From assembly GCF_000768335.1 (NCBI RefSeq), contig NZ_AVPT01000005.1:1-64000 (forward strand): a stretch of 64,000 bases of DNA, given 5' to 3'. The notes under the pieces are model-generated. The model saw only the letters and a program-made list of their open reading frames with translations, was not told the origin of the DNA and made no database searches. Every line of letters begins with the position of its first letter. Positions within the stretch are counted from its first letter, which is position 1. This stretch comes from Lysobacter arseniciresistens ZS79. GTDB taxonomy: Bacteria > Pseudomonadota > Gammaproteobacteria > Xanthomonadales > Xanthomonadaceae. Both the position numbers and the translations under genes were made by a program. This document shows positions 10,745 through 19,375 of the stretch, piece after piece.

Positions 10745-11764
10745 GTGCAGTCCGCTCCCGCCACGTTCACCGCCGACGAGCTGGCACGACGCTTCTCGCT
10801 CGAACTGCGCGGTGACGGCGCGGCGCGGGTCGAAGGCGTCGGCACGCTCGCCGGCGCACGCCCGGGGCAACTCGCCTTCCTCGCCAACCCGCGCTACCGC
10901 GGCCAGCTGGCGTCGACCGGGGCGACGGTGGTGGTCATGCGCGGCGACGATGCGGATGGCCACGACGGCACCGCGCTGGTCGCGCCGGACCCCTACGTCG
11001 CCTTCGCGAAGATCTCGGCGCTGTTCGAGCCGGTGCCCGTGCGCGCACCCGGCATCCACGCGTCGGCCGACATCGACCCCAGCGCGAGCGTCGACCCGGC
11101 CGCCCATGTCGGCGCGTTCTGCAGCATCGGCGCGCGCAGCCGGGTCGAGGCCGGCGCGGTGGTCGGCCCCGGCTGCGTGATCGGCGACGACTGCGTGGTC
11201 GGCGCCGGCAGCGAGCTCATCGCCCGCGTCACCCTCGTCACCCGGGTCCGCCTCGGCCAGCGCGTGCGCATCCATCCCGGCGCGGTGCTCGGCGCCGACG
11301 GTTTCGGCCTGGCGATGGAAGCCGGCCGCTGGATCAAGGTGCCGCAGCTGGGCGGCGTGGTGATCGGCGACGACTGCGAGATCGGCGCCAACACCTGCAT
11401 CGACCGTGGCGCGATCGACGACACCGTGCTCGAGGAGGACGTCCGCCTCGACAACCAGATCCAGATCGGCCACAACGTCCGCATCGGCGCGCACACGGCC
11501 ATGGCCGGCTGCGCCGCGGTGGCCGGCAGCGCGAAGATCGGCCGCTACTGCCTGATCGGCGGCGCCGCCGGCGTGCTCGGCCACCTGGAGATCTGCGACC
11601 GCGTGGTGATCACCGCGATGAGCCTGGTGAGCAGCTCGATCCGCCAGCCGGGCGAGTACTCTTCGGGCACCGGCCTGATGGACAATCGCAGCTGGCGCAG
11701 GAACGCCGCGCGCTTCAAACAGCTCGACAGCCTCGTCCGCCAGTGGCGCGGGCGCGATGACTGA
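10745..11764 (+). CDS. lpxD: UDP-3-O-(3-hydroxyacyl)glucosamine N-acyltransferase
   Basis: LpxD transfers the second 3-hydroxyacyl chain, from acyl-ACP, onto UDP-acyl-glucosamine in lipid A synthesis. The 339-residue protein has the N-terminal uridine-binding domain (SFTADEL-type start; [13 protein letters not shown]). Left-handed beta-helix hexapeptide repeats follow (about residues 110–290), with the catalytic His in [11 protein letters not shown] (about residue 243) and a C-terminal helical tail. The start is a GTG 17 bp after the bamA stop, the only one that gives a normal N-terminus. No skp gene lies between bamA and lpxD, unlike in enterics. Confidence 0.95.
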   Translation: MQSAPATFTADELARRFSLELRGDGAARVEGVGTLAGARPGQLAFLANPRYRGQLASTGATVVVMRGDDADGHDGTALVAPDPYVAFAKISALFEPVPVRAPGIHASADIDPSASVDPAAHVGAFCSIGARSRVEAGAVVGPGCVIGDDCVVGAGSELIARVTLVTRVRLGQRVRIHPGAVLGADGFGLAMEAGRWIKVPQLGGVVIGDDCEIGANTCIDRGAIDDTVLEEDVRLDNQIQIGHNVRIGAHTAMAGCAAVAGSAKIGRYCLIGGAAGVLGHLEICDRVVITAMSLVSSSIRQPGEYSSGTGLMDNRSWRRNAARFKQLDSLVRQWRGRDD

Positions 11765-11815
11765 ACGGAAGACGGCCCGCACCGGACGGGTCGGCAAGCA
11801 AGGAAAAACGAAACC

Positions 11816-12268
11816 GTGAAACTCCCGATCGACGTCCCCACCATCCAGGCACTGCTGCCGCACCGCTACCCGTTCCTGCTGGTGGACCGCGTGGTCGAGC
11901 TCGAAGCCAACAAGCGCGTGCTCGCCTACAAGAACGTCACCGCCAACGAGAACTTCTTCAATGGCCACTTCCCGGGCCGCCCGGTGATGCCCGGCGTGCT
12001 GGTGATCGAGGCGCTGGCCCAGGCGGGCGGCCTGCTGACCCAGCTGTCCACCGGTGGCGAGAGCGACGGCAAGCTGTTCTACCTGGTCAAGGTCGACGGC
12101 GCGAAGTTCAGCAAGATGGTGGTGCCGGGCGACCGGCTCGACCTGGAAGTCATCCTCAAGCGCACCATCCGCAACATGGCGCTGTACCAGGGCATCGCCC
12201 GGGTCGACGGCGAGCAGGTCGCGTGCGCCGACATCCTGTGCGCCGAGGTCGCAGCGGCCGACGCATGA
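11816..12268 (+). CDS. fabZ: 3-hydroxyacyl-ACP dehydratase FabZ
   Basis: FabZ dehydrates 3-hydroxyacyl-ACP in fatty-acid elongation and competes with LpxA and LpxD for the same substrate. The 150-residue hot-dog protein has the catalytic His51 in [21 protein letters not shown], with the catalytic Glu in the same motif, and the [14 protein letters not shown] start. It begins with GTG and overlaps lpxA in an ATGA arrangement, tying fatty-acid and lipid A synthesis translationally. Confidence 0.97.
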   Translation: MKLPIDVPTIQALLPHRYPFLLVDRVVELEANKRVLAYKNVTANENFFNGHFPGRPVMPGVLVIEALAQAGGLLTQLSTGGESDGKLFYLVKVDGAKFSKMVVPGDRLDLEVILKRTIRNMALYQGIARVDGEQVACADILCAEVAAADA

Positions 12269-13050
12269 GTACCGCCGCCGTCCATCCCAGCGCGATCGTC
12301 GAACCGGGCGCCCGGCTCGGCGACGGCGTGCGCGTGGGCGCCTTCAGCTACATCGGCAACGACGTGGAGATCGGCGACGGCACCGACATCGGTCCACACT
12401 GCAGCATCCACGGCCCGGCGCGGATCGGCCGCGACAACCGCATCCTCGGCCACGCCGCGATCGGCGGCGAACCGCAGGACAAGAAGTACGGTGGCGAGCG
12501 CGTCGAGCTGGTCATCGGCGACCGCAACACCATCCGCGAGTTCGTCACTGTCAACCGCGGCACTGCCGGCGGTGGCGGCTGCACCCGCATCGGCGACGAC
12601 AACTGGCTGCTGGCCTACACCCACGTCGCCCACGACTGCGTGGTCGGCAACCACTGCGTGTTCTCCAACAACGCGACGCTGGCCGGCCACGTCGAGGTCG
12701 GCGACCACGTGATCCTCAGCGGCTTCGCCGGCATCCACCAGTTCTGCCGGATCGGCGCGCACGCGTTCATCGGCATGGGCGCGTTCGTCAACGGCGACGT
12801 GCCGCCGTTCGTGATGGTCGCGCAGGAGGGCTACGGCCGCCCGCGCGGGATCAACAGCGAGGGCCTCAAGCGCCGTGGTTTCGACGCCGACCGGATCGCC
12901 GCGATCAAGCGCGCCTACCGCGCCCTGTACGTCGCCGGCGGTTCGCTCGACGAGGCACGCGCGCGGCTGGTCGAACTGGCCGGCGACAGCGACGACGTGC
13001 GCGCCCTGCTCGAGTTCATCGACGCCGGCGAGCGCCCGCTGCTGCGCTAG
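12265..13050 (+). CDS. lpxA: UDP-N-acetylglucosamine O-acyltransferase
   Basis: LpxA starts lipid A synthesis by moving a 3-hydroxyacyl chain from ACP to UDP-GlcNAc. The 261-residue trimeric beta-helix protein has catalytic His123 in [13 protein letters not shown] (E. coli His125). The acyl-chain ruler region reads [17 protein letters not shown]. Met occupies the position of E. coli Gly173, as in Pseudomonas aeruginosa LpxA, which uses C10 chains, so a short 3-hydroxy acyl chain is expected. The C-terminal helical domain is intact. Confidence 0.97.
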   Translation: MSTAAVHPSAIVEPGARLGDGVRVGAFSYIGNDVEIGDGTDIGPHCSIHGPARIGRDNRILGHAAIGGEPQDKKYGGERVELVIGDRNTIREFVTVNRGTAGGGGCTRIGDDNWLLAYTHVAHDCVVGNHCVFSNNATLAGHVEVGDHVILSGFAGIHQFCRIGAHAFIGMGAFVNGDVPPFVMVAQEGYGRPRGINSEGLKRRGFDADRIAAIKRAYRALYVAGGSLDEARARLVELAGDSDDVRALLEFIDAGERPLLR

Positions 13051-13065
13051 CCGGGGGCCAACAGG

Positions 13066-14298
13066 GTGGACGACATTTTCAACGACCCCGTGCATGTACC
13101 GCGCAAGCGCATCGCGCTGGTTGCCGGCGAGGCCTCCGGCGACCTGCTCGGGGCGGGGCTGGTCGAACGCCTGAAGCAGCGCTGGCCGCATGCCGAATTC
13201 GTCGGCATCGGCGGCGATACGATGCGCGCAGCGGGCATGGATACCTGGTTCGATGCCTCCGAGCTGTCGGTCATGGGCCTGGCGGAAGTGCTGCGCCACC
13301 TGCCGCGGCTGCTGCGCCTGCGCCGCGAACTGCGCCAGCGCGTCCTGGACTGGAAACCCGACGTCTTCATCGGCATCGACGCGCCGGACTTCAACCTCGG
13401 CGTCGAGCGCTGGCTCAAGCAGCGCGGCATCCGCACCGTGCACTACGTCAGCCCGTCGGTGTGGGCCTGGCGCGAGAAGCGCGCGGCGAAGATCGGTCTC
13501 AGCGCCGACCGGGTGCTGTGCCTGTTCCCGATGGAACCGGCGATCTATGAGCGCCACGGCGTCGACGCGCGCTTCGTCGGCCATCCGCTGGCCGATACCA
13601 TGCCGCTGGAGCCCGACCGCGACGCCGCCCGGCGCGAACTCGGCCTCGCCGGCGACCGTCCCCTGCTGGCGCTGCTGCCCGGCTCGCGCGTGGGCGAGAT
13701 CGAGCGCCTCGGCAACGACTTCCTCGCCGCCGCCGCGCGCGTACTGGCCGCCGAACCGGCGCTGCAGGTGGTCGCGCCGATGGCCAGCGGTCACGCCCGC
13801 GCCGCGTTCGAGCGCGTGCTCGCCGCGCACCCCGATGCCGCCGCGCTGCACCCGGCGCTGCGGGTGATCGACGGCAACGCGCGCACGCTGATGATCGCCA
13901 GCGACGTGATCCTGCTCGCGTCCGGCACCGCCACGCTGGAAGCGATGCTGGCCAAGCGGCCGATGGTGGTCGGTTACCGCGTCGCCGACCTGACCTACCG
14001 CATGGTCAAGGGCCTGGGCATGCTCAAGGTCGACCACTACGCACTGCCCAACGTGCTCGCCGGCGAACCGCTGGTGCCGGAGCTGATGCAGCACGACTGC
14101 ACGCCCGACAAGCTCGCCGACGCGCTGCTGCGCTGGCTGCGCGACCCGGCCGCGGTCGCCCGGCTGGTGCCGCGCTTCCTCGCGCTGCACGAACAACTGC
14201 GCTGCGACGCCTCGAAACAGGCCGCCGACGCCGTGGCCGGGCTGGTCGAGGCCGTACCGGCGACGGCCGGCGCCGGCGGAGCCGATGGGCACCGCTGA
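13066..14298 (+). CDS. lpxB: Lipid-A-disaccharide synthase
   Basis: LpxB joins UDP-2,3-diacylglucosamine and lipid X to form the tetraacyl disaccharide at the inner face of the inner membrane. The 410-residue GT19 enzyme has the conserved [13 protein letters not shown] near residue 20, [25 protein letters not shown], and [13 protein letters not shown] with the nucleotide-binding site. It starts with GTG 15 bp after lpxA and overlaps rnhB by 14 bases. Confidence 0.96.
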   Translation: MDDIFNDPVHVPRKRIALVAGEASGDLLGAGLVERLKQRWPHAEFVGIGGDTMRAAGMDTWFDASELSVMGLAEVLRHLPRLLRLRRELRQRVLDWKPDVFIGIDAPDFNLGVERWLKQRGIRTVHYVSPSVWAWREKRAAKIGLSADRVLCLFPMEPAIYERHGVDARFVGHPLADTMPLEPDRDAARRELGLAGDRPLLALLPGSRVGEIERLGNDFLAAAARVLAAEPALQVVAPMASGHARAAFERVLAAHPDAAALHPALRVIDGNARTLMIASDVILLASGTATLEAMLAKRPMVVGYRVADLTYRMVKGLGMLKVDHYALPNVLAGEPLVPELMQHDCTPDKLADALLRWLRDPAAVARLVPRFLALHEQLRCDASKQAADAVAGLVEAVPATAGAGGADGHR

Positions 14299-14950
14299 GC
14301 AGCTCGGGCTGGAGCTCGCCGTGGCCCGCGGCGGCCAGCGCATCGCCGGCGTCGACGAGGCCGGCCGCGGCCCGCTGGCCGGCCCGGTGGTGGTCGCCGC
14401 GGTGGTGCTGGGCCCCGGCCGCACACCGGTCAACGGCCTGGCCGACTCCAAGCAGCTGTGCGCCGCGCGCCGCGAGGAGCTGTACGCGCGCATCGTCGAC
14501 AAGGCGATGGCGTGGCACGTGGTCAGCGTCGAGGCCGACGAGATCGACCGCATCAACATCTACCAGGCGACGATGCTCGGCATGCGGCTGGCGCTGGAAG
14601 GCGTGCGCGCGGTGGCCGAACTGGCCCGCATCGACGGCAACGCGTTGCCGCGCGGGCTGCCCTGCCCGGCCGAGGCGTGGATCGGCGGCGACGCCCGCGA
14701 CCGCGCGATCATGGCCGCGTCGATCCTTGCCAAGGTCACCCGCGACCGCACGATGGCCGCGCTGCACCAGCAGTTCCCGCAGTACGGGTTCGACGGCCAC
14801 AAGGGGTACTCGACGCCGGCGCACCTGGCCGCGCTGGCCGCGCACGGCCCCTGCCCGCAGCATCGGCGCAGCTTCGCGCCGGTGCGTGCGGCACTGGGGA
14901 TCGCCGCGCCGGCGCCCGACCAGGCGGTCGCGGAACTGCTCAGCGAATGA
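14285..14950 (+). CDS. rnhB: Ribonuclease HII
   Basis: RNase HII removes ribonucleotides from DNA and cleaves RNA in RNA–DNA hybrids. The 221-residue protein has the catalytic [17 protein letters not shown] near residue 24, LADSKQL, the acidic IDGN position, and [17 protein letters not shown]. It lies between lpxB and dnaE as in other proteobacteria. Its 3' end overlaps by 11 bases the 3' end of a convergent lipoprotein gene. Confidence 0.96.
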   Translation: MGTAEQLGLELAVARGGQRIAGVDEAGRGPLAGPVVVAAVVLGPGRTPVNGLADSKQLCAARREELYARIVDKAMAWHVVSVEADEIDRINIYQATMLGMRLALEGVRAVAELARIDGNALPRGLPCPAEAWIGGDARDRAIMAASILAKVTRDRTMAALHQQFPQYGFDGHKGYSTPAHLAALAAHGPCPQHRRSFAPVRAALGIAAPAPDQAVAELLSE

Positions 14951-15344
14951 TGATCGCCGGGTCGATGGCCTGTCCGTCGACCACGATCTCGTACGGGTAC
15001 ACCGTTCCCGACGCACCGGTGACCACCATCGACACCTTCTGCCGGCCGTCCTCCTCGCTCGACGGATGCCCGGTCGCGGTGCGCCGCCACTCGTGGCCAC
15101 TGCTGCTGGCGAACAGCACGGTGAACGCGCGGGTCTCGCCCGGCGGCGCCCGCCAGGTGACCTGCGTCCCCGAGTCGACCGTGCAGTCGCCCTTGGGTCC
15201 GGCGTCGTAGGACGGGATGTCGATGTAGATCGCCGTCGCGCCGCGGAAGCTGTATTCGCAACTGATGCCGTCGGCGTCGGGCAGGTGCCGGCAGCCGGCC
15301 AGCACGGCCACGGCGGCGATGGCAAACACGGGCAGCACACGCAT
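14940..15344 (-). CDS. Small putative lipoprotein
   Basis: I do not recognise the family of this 134-residue protein. It has a clear lipoprotein signal peptide ([15 protein letters not shown], lipid Cys18). Its mature part looks like an all-beta domain ([14 protein letters not shown]…[17 protein letters not shown]…[12 protein letters not shown]) of the kind that binds at the periplasmic face. The gene is downstream of and co-oriented with the membrane-bound regulator gene, 41 bp away, so the two may be co-transcribed. Confidence 0.75.
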   Translation of the reverse strand: MRVLPVFAIAAVAVLAGCRHLPDADGISCEYSFRGATAIYIDIPSYDAGPKGDCTVDSGTQVTWRAPPGETRAFTVLFASSSGHEWRRTATGHPSSEEDGRQKVSMVVTGASGTVYPYEIVVDGQAIDPAIIIR

Positions 15345-15385
15345 GTCGCACTCCTGGGGTTGGCCTGCGACAGGCAGGCCTTCGG

Positions 15386-17614
15386 TTACAACGCGCCCCC
15401 GCGCCCGTCCTGTGTCTCCACGCCGGCCGGACCGGAATCCCCGGCCGCCAGCGCGCGCAGCATCGGCGAAGCTTCGATCCGCTGGTCCGGGATGCCGGCG
15501 CCGCGCGCCAGCCGCAGCCGGTCGCGCGCACCGTCGCCGTCGCCCAGCCGCGCCAGCGTCTGTGCATTGATCAGCGCGACCTCGGCCTGCTCGGTCGCCA
15601 GTGCCTCGGCCGCCGCCACCTGCACCCGCGCCGCCTCGTCCGCACCGAGGTTGGCCCGATACCAGCCCAGCAGCGCCACCGCCTGCGCGTCGCTGAACTT
15701 GATGTCGAGGTAGGCCGCGGCCATCCGCGCCGCCCGCGCGTAGGCCTTGCGGACCTGGCCGTCATCGCGTGGTTCGACCGCCGAAAGCGCGTCGCCGATG
15801 TTGCCCCAGATGCGGAAGTCGTCCGGGTCCAGCCGCGCCGCGCGCCGGTACAGCTCCGCCGCCTCGGCATACCGGCCCTGCCCGTAACGCAGCGTGCCGA
15901 GGTTGCTCAGCGCGCCGTAGCCCGGCGCGATCGCCAGCGAACGGTTGAACGCCTCCGCCGCGCGCGTGGCGTCGTCGCGGGCGAGGTACAGCCCGCCCAG
16001 CGAGGACCACAGCGTGGCGTCGTCCGGCCGCAGGGTGGTCGCCTTGGCAAACGAGGCGATCGCGCCGTCGATGTCGCCGGTCGAGTACTGGTGGATGCCC
16101 AGCTCGCGATGGATCTCGGCATCGCCGGGGCGCATCTCCAGCGCACGGGCGAAATACTCGCGGGCCAGTGCGTCGTCGCCCTGCGCCGAGCGGGTCCGGG
16201 CCAGGCCGACCCAGGCTTGCGGCCGCAGCGACAGGTCGTCGAGGGCGCGCGTGTAGTGCTCGATCGCCGCCGCGTCGTCGCCGCGCACGCGGTGCAACTC
16301 GCCGAGCGCGAGGCTGACTTCGCGCAGTTCGGGGTCGGCCCGCGCGGCGGCGGCGCAGGCATCGCGGGCACGCTTGAACGCCGGCGTGTCACGCGCCGCC
16401 TCGAAACGCTTGAGCTCGACCCGGCAGACCCCGGCCCGCGCCCGCGGGAACTCGCGGTCGATCATCAGCGCGCGCCGGAAGTAGCCCAGCGCGGCCTGCA
16501 GCGACGCGTCGTCCTGTGCCTCGCGCAGGCGCTGCTGGCCCTGCAGGTAGGCCTCGTAGGCGGCCAGCTCGCGGGTCGGGGCGAGCCGCTCGCGCAACCC
16601 CTCGCCGTCGCGCGGCAGCACGCCGAGCAGCGCCCGCGTCACCTCGTCGGCGATGTCGCCCTGCACCGCGAACACGTCCTGCAGCTCGCGGTCGAAGCTG
16701 TCGCTCCACAGGGTGAAGCCACTGGCCACGTCGACCAGCCGCGCGTTGATCCGCACCCGCTCGCCGTCGCGCCGCACGCTGGCGTCCAGCACCGTCGCCA
16801 CGCCGATGGCCCGGCCCAGCGCCTGCAGGCCGAGGTCGCGCCGGCGGGCGGCACCGGCGCTGTCGATGGCGGCGACCTTGAGCCCCGGCACGCCGGCCAG
16901 CGCATCGTGCAGCTCGACCGCGAGGCCCTGGGCGAAGTAGCGGTCGTCCTCGCGCCGGCTGAGGCTGGCGAACGGCACCACCGCCACCGAGGCCTCCGCC
17001 GGCCGCGCCACCGGCGCCGCCGCGCGGTCCCACCACAGGCTCGCCACCAGCGCGACCGCCAGCACCGCCGCGGCCGCCATCCATGCGTGGCGGACCCGCC
17101 AGCGCCGGGCGGGTGCCGGCCCGGGCGACGCGGACGCCCCAGGCACCGTGGGTGGCGGCAGCGCGACCACCGCCGTGGACGCCGGCGCCACCACCGGCAG
17201 GGCCGCGCCCTCCGGTGCATCGGGCACATCGGACGCATCGGGGACGTCCGGCACCGGCGCCGCCTCGTCCTCCAGCGCTCCCACGAACACGTAGCCCAGC
17301 GCATGCCGGGTCTGGATGTAGCGCGGCTCGTGCGCGTCGTCACCGAGCACCCCGCGCAGCTGCGCGATCGCCCGCGTCAGCACCCCGGGGGTGACGTGCC
17401 GGTGCCCCCACACCTGGTCGAGCAGGTCGTCACGGCCGACCAGCTCCCCGCGGTGCCGCAGCAGCGTCAGCAACACCGCGAACGCCTTCGGCTCGACCGC
17501 CAGCGTGGTCCCGCCGCGGCTCAGGGTGTGCGCCACCGCGTCGACCAGCACCCCGTCGAAACGGTAGTGCTCGCCGGGGGTGTGCAGCTCTCCCCGAAGC
17601 CCGAACGGTTCCAT
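15386..17614 (-). CDS. Membrane-bound winged-helix regulator with TPR domain (CadC-like)
   Basis: This 742-residue one-component regulator begins with an OmpR/CadC-type winged-helix DNA-binding domain (about residues 15–110; LDQVWGHRHVTPGVLTRAI, RYIQTRHALGYVF). An acidic Ala/Pro linker and one transmembrane helix follow (about residues 173–195, AAAAVLAVALVASLWW). The periplasmic part has a TolB-N-like domain (SVAVVPFASLSRREDDRYFAQGL) and then several TPR repeats. Such proteins sense an envelope signal and bind DNA directly. The start ATG at 17614 has GAGG upstream; longer readings lack support. It diverges from the paired DUF1232-like genes, which are plausible targets. Confidence 0.85.
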   Translation of the reverse strand: MEPFGLRGELHTPGEHYRFDGVLVDAVAHTLSRGGTTLAVEPKAFAVLLTLLRHRGELVGRDDLLDQVWGHRHVTPGVLTRAIAQLRGVLGDDAHEPRYIQTRHALGYVFVGALEDEAAPVPDVPDASDVPDAPEGAALPVVAPASTAVVALPPPTVPGASASPGPAPARRWRVRHAWMAAAAVLAVALVASLWWDRAAAPVARPAEASVAVVPFASLSRREDDRYFAQGLAVELHDALAGVPGLKVAAIDSAGAARRRDLGLQALGRAIGVATVLDASVRRDGERVRINARLVDVASGFTLWSDSFDRELQDVFAVQGDIADEVTRALLGVLPRDGEGLRERLAPTRELAAYEAYLQGQQRLREAQDDASLQAALGYFRRALMIDREFPRARAGVCRVELKRFEAARDTPAFKRARDACAAAARADPELREVSLALGELHRVRGDDAAAIEHYTRALDDLSLRPQAWVGLARTRSAQGDDALAREYFARALEMRPGDAEIHRELGIHQYSTGDIDGAIASFAKATTLRPDDATLWSSLGGLYLARDDATRAAEAFNRSLAIAPGYGALSNLGTLRYGQGRYAEAAELYRRAARLDPDDFRIWGNIGDALSAVEPRDDGQVRKAYARAARMAAAYLDIKFSDAQAVALLGWYRANLGADEAARVQVAAAEALATEQAEVALINAQTLARLGDGDGARDRLRLARGAGIPDQRIEASPMLRALAAGDSGPAGVETQDGRGGAL

Positions 17615-17748
17615 CACGGAAACCTCGTGTTTGCCTCGCGATCCCTGCGACAAACGTGGCCGAAAACTCGCATCGACCTCATGACTGCAACGCCGGGCGG
17701 CGCGACGCTGGCCACGCACCGAGCCGGTGCCACCCTGCGAGACCATCC

Positions 17749-18402
17749 ATGAACGCCATGCTTGAAAACGCCATCCCGGCGACCGTCCTGACCGCCGTCC
17801 TCCGCGCCCCGGGCGCATCCGGCCCGCACCGGCGCCATAGCATCGGCGGGTTCAGCCCGAGCCCCTGGGCGCTCGACCGGTTCAATGCCGTGCTCCGGCA
17901 ACTCGGGCGTGAACAGGCGCCCCTCGATTGTGATCACCTCGCCACCGCGGCGCGTGAATTGTGCGATTGCAGCAACGCGCTGGCCGCAACCGCCATCGGC
18001 GTGCGGATGCGCCGCGCCGCCGCGCTGGACCGGATGATCGCCGACCGCGACTGGCAGGCCGCCAACGAGGCGCTGGAGGTGGGCGCCCGGATCGTCGACT
18101 ACATCCGCGACCGCGACGACCTGATCCCCGACACCCTGCCGCGGGTCGGCCGCCTCGACGACGCCATCGTGGTCGACACCGCCTGGCCGCGGGTGGCCGA
18201 CGAAGTCCGCGCCTACACCGACTACCGCCGCCTGCGCCGGGTCGAGGCCGGCCTGCGCGGTTGCGACGTGCACGCGTTCGCCTTCGACCGCGACGACTGG
18301 CTGCAGGCGCGCGAAGCCGAGGCCGCGCTGGCCGCCCACCGCGCCCGGGTCCGCGACAGCGCCTACGTCCCCGCGCCGTGCGCCACCTTCCGCGTCCACT
18401 GA
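17749..18402 (+). CDS. Small protein with DUF1232-like motif (paralogue 1)
   Basis: The function is unknown. The 217-residue protein carries DRDDLIPDTLPRVGRLDDAI followed by VVDTAW. This matches the short conserved core of DUF1232 (YkvA-like) proteins, D-x-I-P-D-x-x-P-x-x-G-x-L-D-D, which are membrane- or stress-associated proteins of unknown activity. It ends RVRDSAYVPAPCATFRVH, resembling the end of the next gene, so the two are paralogues. It starts 135 bp from the divergent TPR regulator. Confidence 0.7.
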   Translation: MNAMLENAIPATVLTAVLRAPGASGPHRRHSIGGFSPSPWALDRFNAVLRQLGREQAPLDCDHLATAARELCDCSNALAATAIGVRMRRAAALDRMIADRDWQAANEALEVGARIVDYIRDRDDLIPDTLPRVGRLDDAIVVDTAWPRVADEVRAYTDYRRLRRVEAGLRGCDVHAFAFDRDDWLQAREAEAALAAHRARVRDSAYVPAPCATFRVH

Positions 18403-18637
18403 GCCGCCACCGGTGTTCAGCCGGCGTTTCCAGAGGTGTACGGGCCCCGTCGCCAAAGCCCGCAGCGACGGGGCCCGCCGCCGTCCCTGCCATTCGTCGC
18501 CCCACTTCCGGGACGGCGACAACGCCGACGCAACGGCGCACGATGGGCGTGCATCCAACGCACCGGATCACCGCAGCCGCACGCCCCCACCGGCCGGCGC
18601 GCGGCCCGCCCCACCGGCCGGTACAGCGAGGTGTGCC

Positions 18638-19270
18638 ATGCGCATGTCAGTCCCGACACCGACTGCCGACCCGCTGCCGTACTTCAGGCACGACGGACCG
18701 GCACCCACCACCGGAGCCCCTCCCCACCTGTCGTTGCGCAGCGATGCCATCGCCCGCTTCGACGCCCTGCTGCACGAGATCCACCCCGACGCCGCGCGCG
18801 TCGACCCGGACCGCCTGCAGCACCTGACCGACTGGCTGCTGTCGCTGCCGCCGGCGCGCGCCCACGACGTGCTCGACCGCCGCCTGCGCCGGATCGACGA
18901 GCTGCGCGCGATGCTCGACGACTACGACTGGGACCTGCCGCAGTCCACCCGCGCGCGGCTGCTCAAGCTGCTGGCCTACGTCGATCGCGACGACGACCTG
19001 ATCGACGACCACCGGCCGATGCTCGGCCTGCTGGACGACGTGCTGCTGGTCGAACTGGCCTGGCCGGCGTTCGCGATGGAGGCCGACGAGTACCGCGACT
19101 TCTGCGCGTACCGCAACGACGAGCACCCCGACGGCGGCGGCGACCTGCAACGCACCGCCTGGCTGCGCGACCGCCTGGCCGAACTGGCCCTGCTGCAGCA
19201 CCAGGCCCGCGTGCACGACAGCCACTACGCGCACTCCGGCGACCCGCAACCGCGCTTCCGCGTGGTCTGA
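18638..19270 (+). CDS. Small protein with degenerate DUF1232-like motif (paralogue 2)
   Basis: This 210-residue protein is a diverged copy of the preceding gene. RDDDLIDDHRPMLGLLDDVL followed by LVELAWPAFAMEADEY aligns with the DUF1232-like core, but the I-P-D is changed to I-D-D. The ends RVHDSHYAHSGDPQPRFRVV also align. It has an N-terminal Pro-rich tail and no signal peptide. The ATG has AGCGAGG upstream. The function is unknown. Placement next to paralogue 1 and a divergent regulator suggests shared control. Confidence 0.65.
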   Translation: MRMSVPTPTADPLPYFRHDGPAPTTGAPPHLSLRSDAIARFDALLHEIHPDAARVDPDRLQHLTDWLLSLPPARAHDVLDRRLRRIDELRAMLDDYDWDLPQSTRARLLKLLAYVDRDDDLIDDHRPMLGLLDDVLLVELAWPAFAMEADEYRDFCAYRNDEHPDGGGDLQRTAWLRDRLAELALLQHQARVHDSHYAHSGDPQPRFRVV

Positions 19271-19375
19271 GCGCCACCGCCACGGGCCGCGGCGTCCGCG
19301 GGGCGGTGTCAACCCTGACCCGCCCCCGCGGGGCTGCTAATCTGGCCGTCGCCCTCGCCGGTACGCCACGGCAGC

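Noticed and set aside
12079-14559. Long minus-strand open frame opposite fabZ–lpxA–lpxB
   Set aside because: The product is low-complexity and overlaps three certain genes; high GC alone explains its lack of stops.
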